Shown here: piece by piece, positions 22,114 to 22,249 of the stretch
How positions within the stretch are numbered: the stretch's first letter is position 1
Layout of the letters: every line of letters starts with the position of its first letter
Made by a program: the position numbers and the translations under genes
Notes under the pieces: model-generated
Database searches by the model: none
The model's input: the letters and a program-made list of their open reading frames with translations, nothing else
What the model was told of the DNA's origin: nothing
Assembly: GCA_017510875.1 (NCBI GenBank)
Contig: JAFWLX010000132.1
Span: 1-22,249 of the forward strand
Source: Atopobiaceae bacterium
Lineage (GTDB): Bacteria; Actinomycetota; Coriobacteriia; Coriobacteriales; Atopobiaceae
Direction: 5' to 3'
DNA: 22,249 nucleotides

Positions 22114-22144
22114 GGAAACGTTCAGTCTTGGCAATTGTAGCGCA
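22114..22144 (-). promoter_or_regulatory. Promoter block of the surface-protein gene
   Basis: Second copy of the block at 18190-18220, 27 of 31 bases identical. The likely -10 box is TACAAT at 22139-22134, giving a leader of about 140 nt. GAACGTTTCC falls just downstream of the expected start, where a repressor or activator could sit. Confidence 0.6.
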
Positions 22145-22211
22145 CGCAGGTCTTTAAATATCGAGCGGGAACGCCCGCGTAACATGCGCGGGGACGAACG
22201 AGTGCTAACAG

Positions 22212-22241
22212 CGTGGATTGGGGGACCGTCCCTTTTCCACG
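22212..22241. repeat. Intergenic dyad at the window end
   Basis: CGTGG (22212-22216) pairs with CCACG (22237-22241) around an inner GGGA/TCCC hairpin. It resembles a REP-type intergenic palindrome. The region 22145-22211 holds only a small GCGGG/CCCGC hairpin. Confidence 0.4.
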
Positions 22242-22249
22242 TTGGCGAA

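Overview
The window reads as chromosomal DNA of a GC-rich, Gram-positive actinobacterium, most likely class Coriobacteriia (an Olsenella/Atopobiaceae- or Collinsella-like gut or oral bacterium). This is inferred from three things. The cluster order alaS-ruvX-mltG-yqeG-aroK-aroB-pepQ is an actinobacterial arrangement. There is a secreted transglutaminase-like protein with Ig-like repeats and three cell-wall-binding type 2 repeats. Coding-dense DNA alternates with GC-rich palindromic intergenic repeats. I ran no searches, so family names rest on motifs I could read.

Layout. (1) 1-245: 5' end of a lipoprotein gene, probably an M13 metallopeptidase, running off the left edge. (2) 383-6553: an oligopeptide ABC import operon on the minus strand, oppA-(terminator)-oppB-oppC-oppD-oppF. 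oppD is split into two ORFs with an ATGA overlap. (3) 6642-6893: secG, divergent from a two-gene plus-strand unit (6984-9268) encoding a PrsW-like membrane protease and a condensation-type acyltransferase-like protein, with its own promoter and terminator. (4) 9212-10254: an RNA/repeat zone with tRNA-Ala(CGC), its promoter and terminator, a duplicated tRNA 3' end beside a second tRNA-like remnant, two copies of a 72-bp GC-rich repeat, and six 22-bp dyads mostly spaced 40-41 bp apart. (5) 10255-18169: minus-strand cluster alaS, ruvX, mltG, yqeG, aroK, aroB-like, then pepQ, most genes touching or nearly so. (6) 18170-18689: three 61-nt hairpin repeats at an exact 72-bp period. (7) 18690-21986: a 1098-residue surface protein with a structured leader and a promoter block nearly identical to that of alaS.

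How it fits together. The opp system imports peptides, which PepQ-type prolidases and the M13-like lipoprotein may help degrade. AlaS charges the tRNA-Ala encoded here. MltG trims nascent peptidoglycan, RuvX processes 16S rRNA or Holliday junctions, and SecG assists secretion, including of the surface protein. Most genes are ordinary. The parts worth a second look are the split oppD, an aroB-like gene that has lost most of the expected catalytic residues, the shared alaS/surface-protein promoter block, the folded surface-protein leader, the dyad array, and the tRNA-derived duplication. I see no CRISPR array, integrase, transposase, phage gene or defence system. None of the observations on its own shows a new system.
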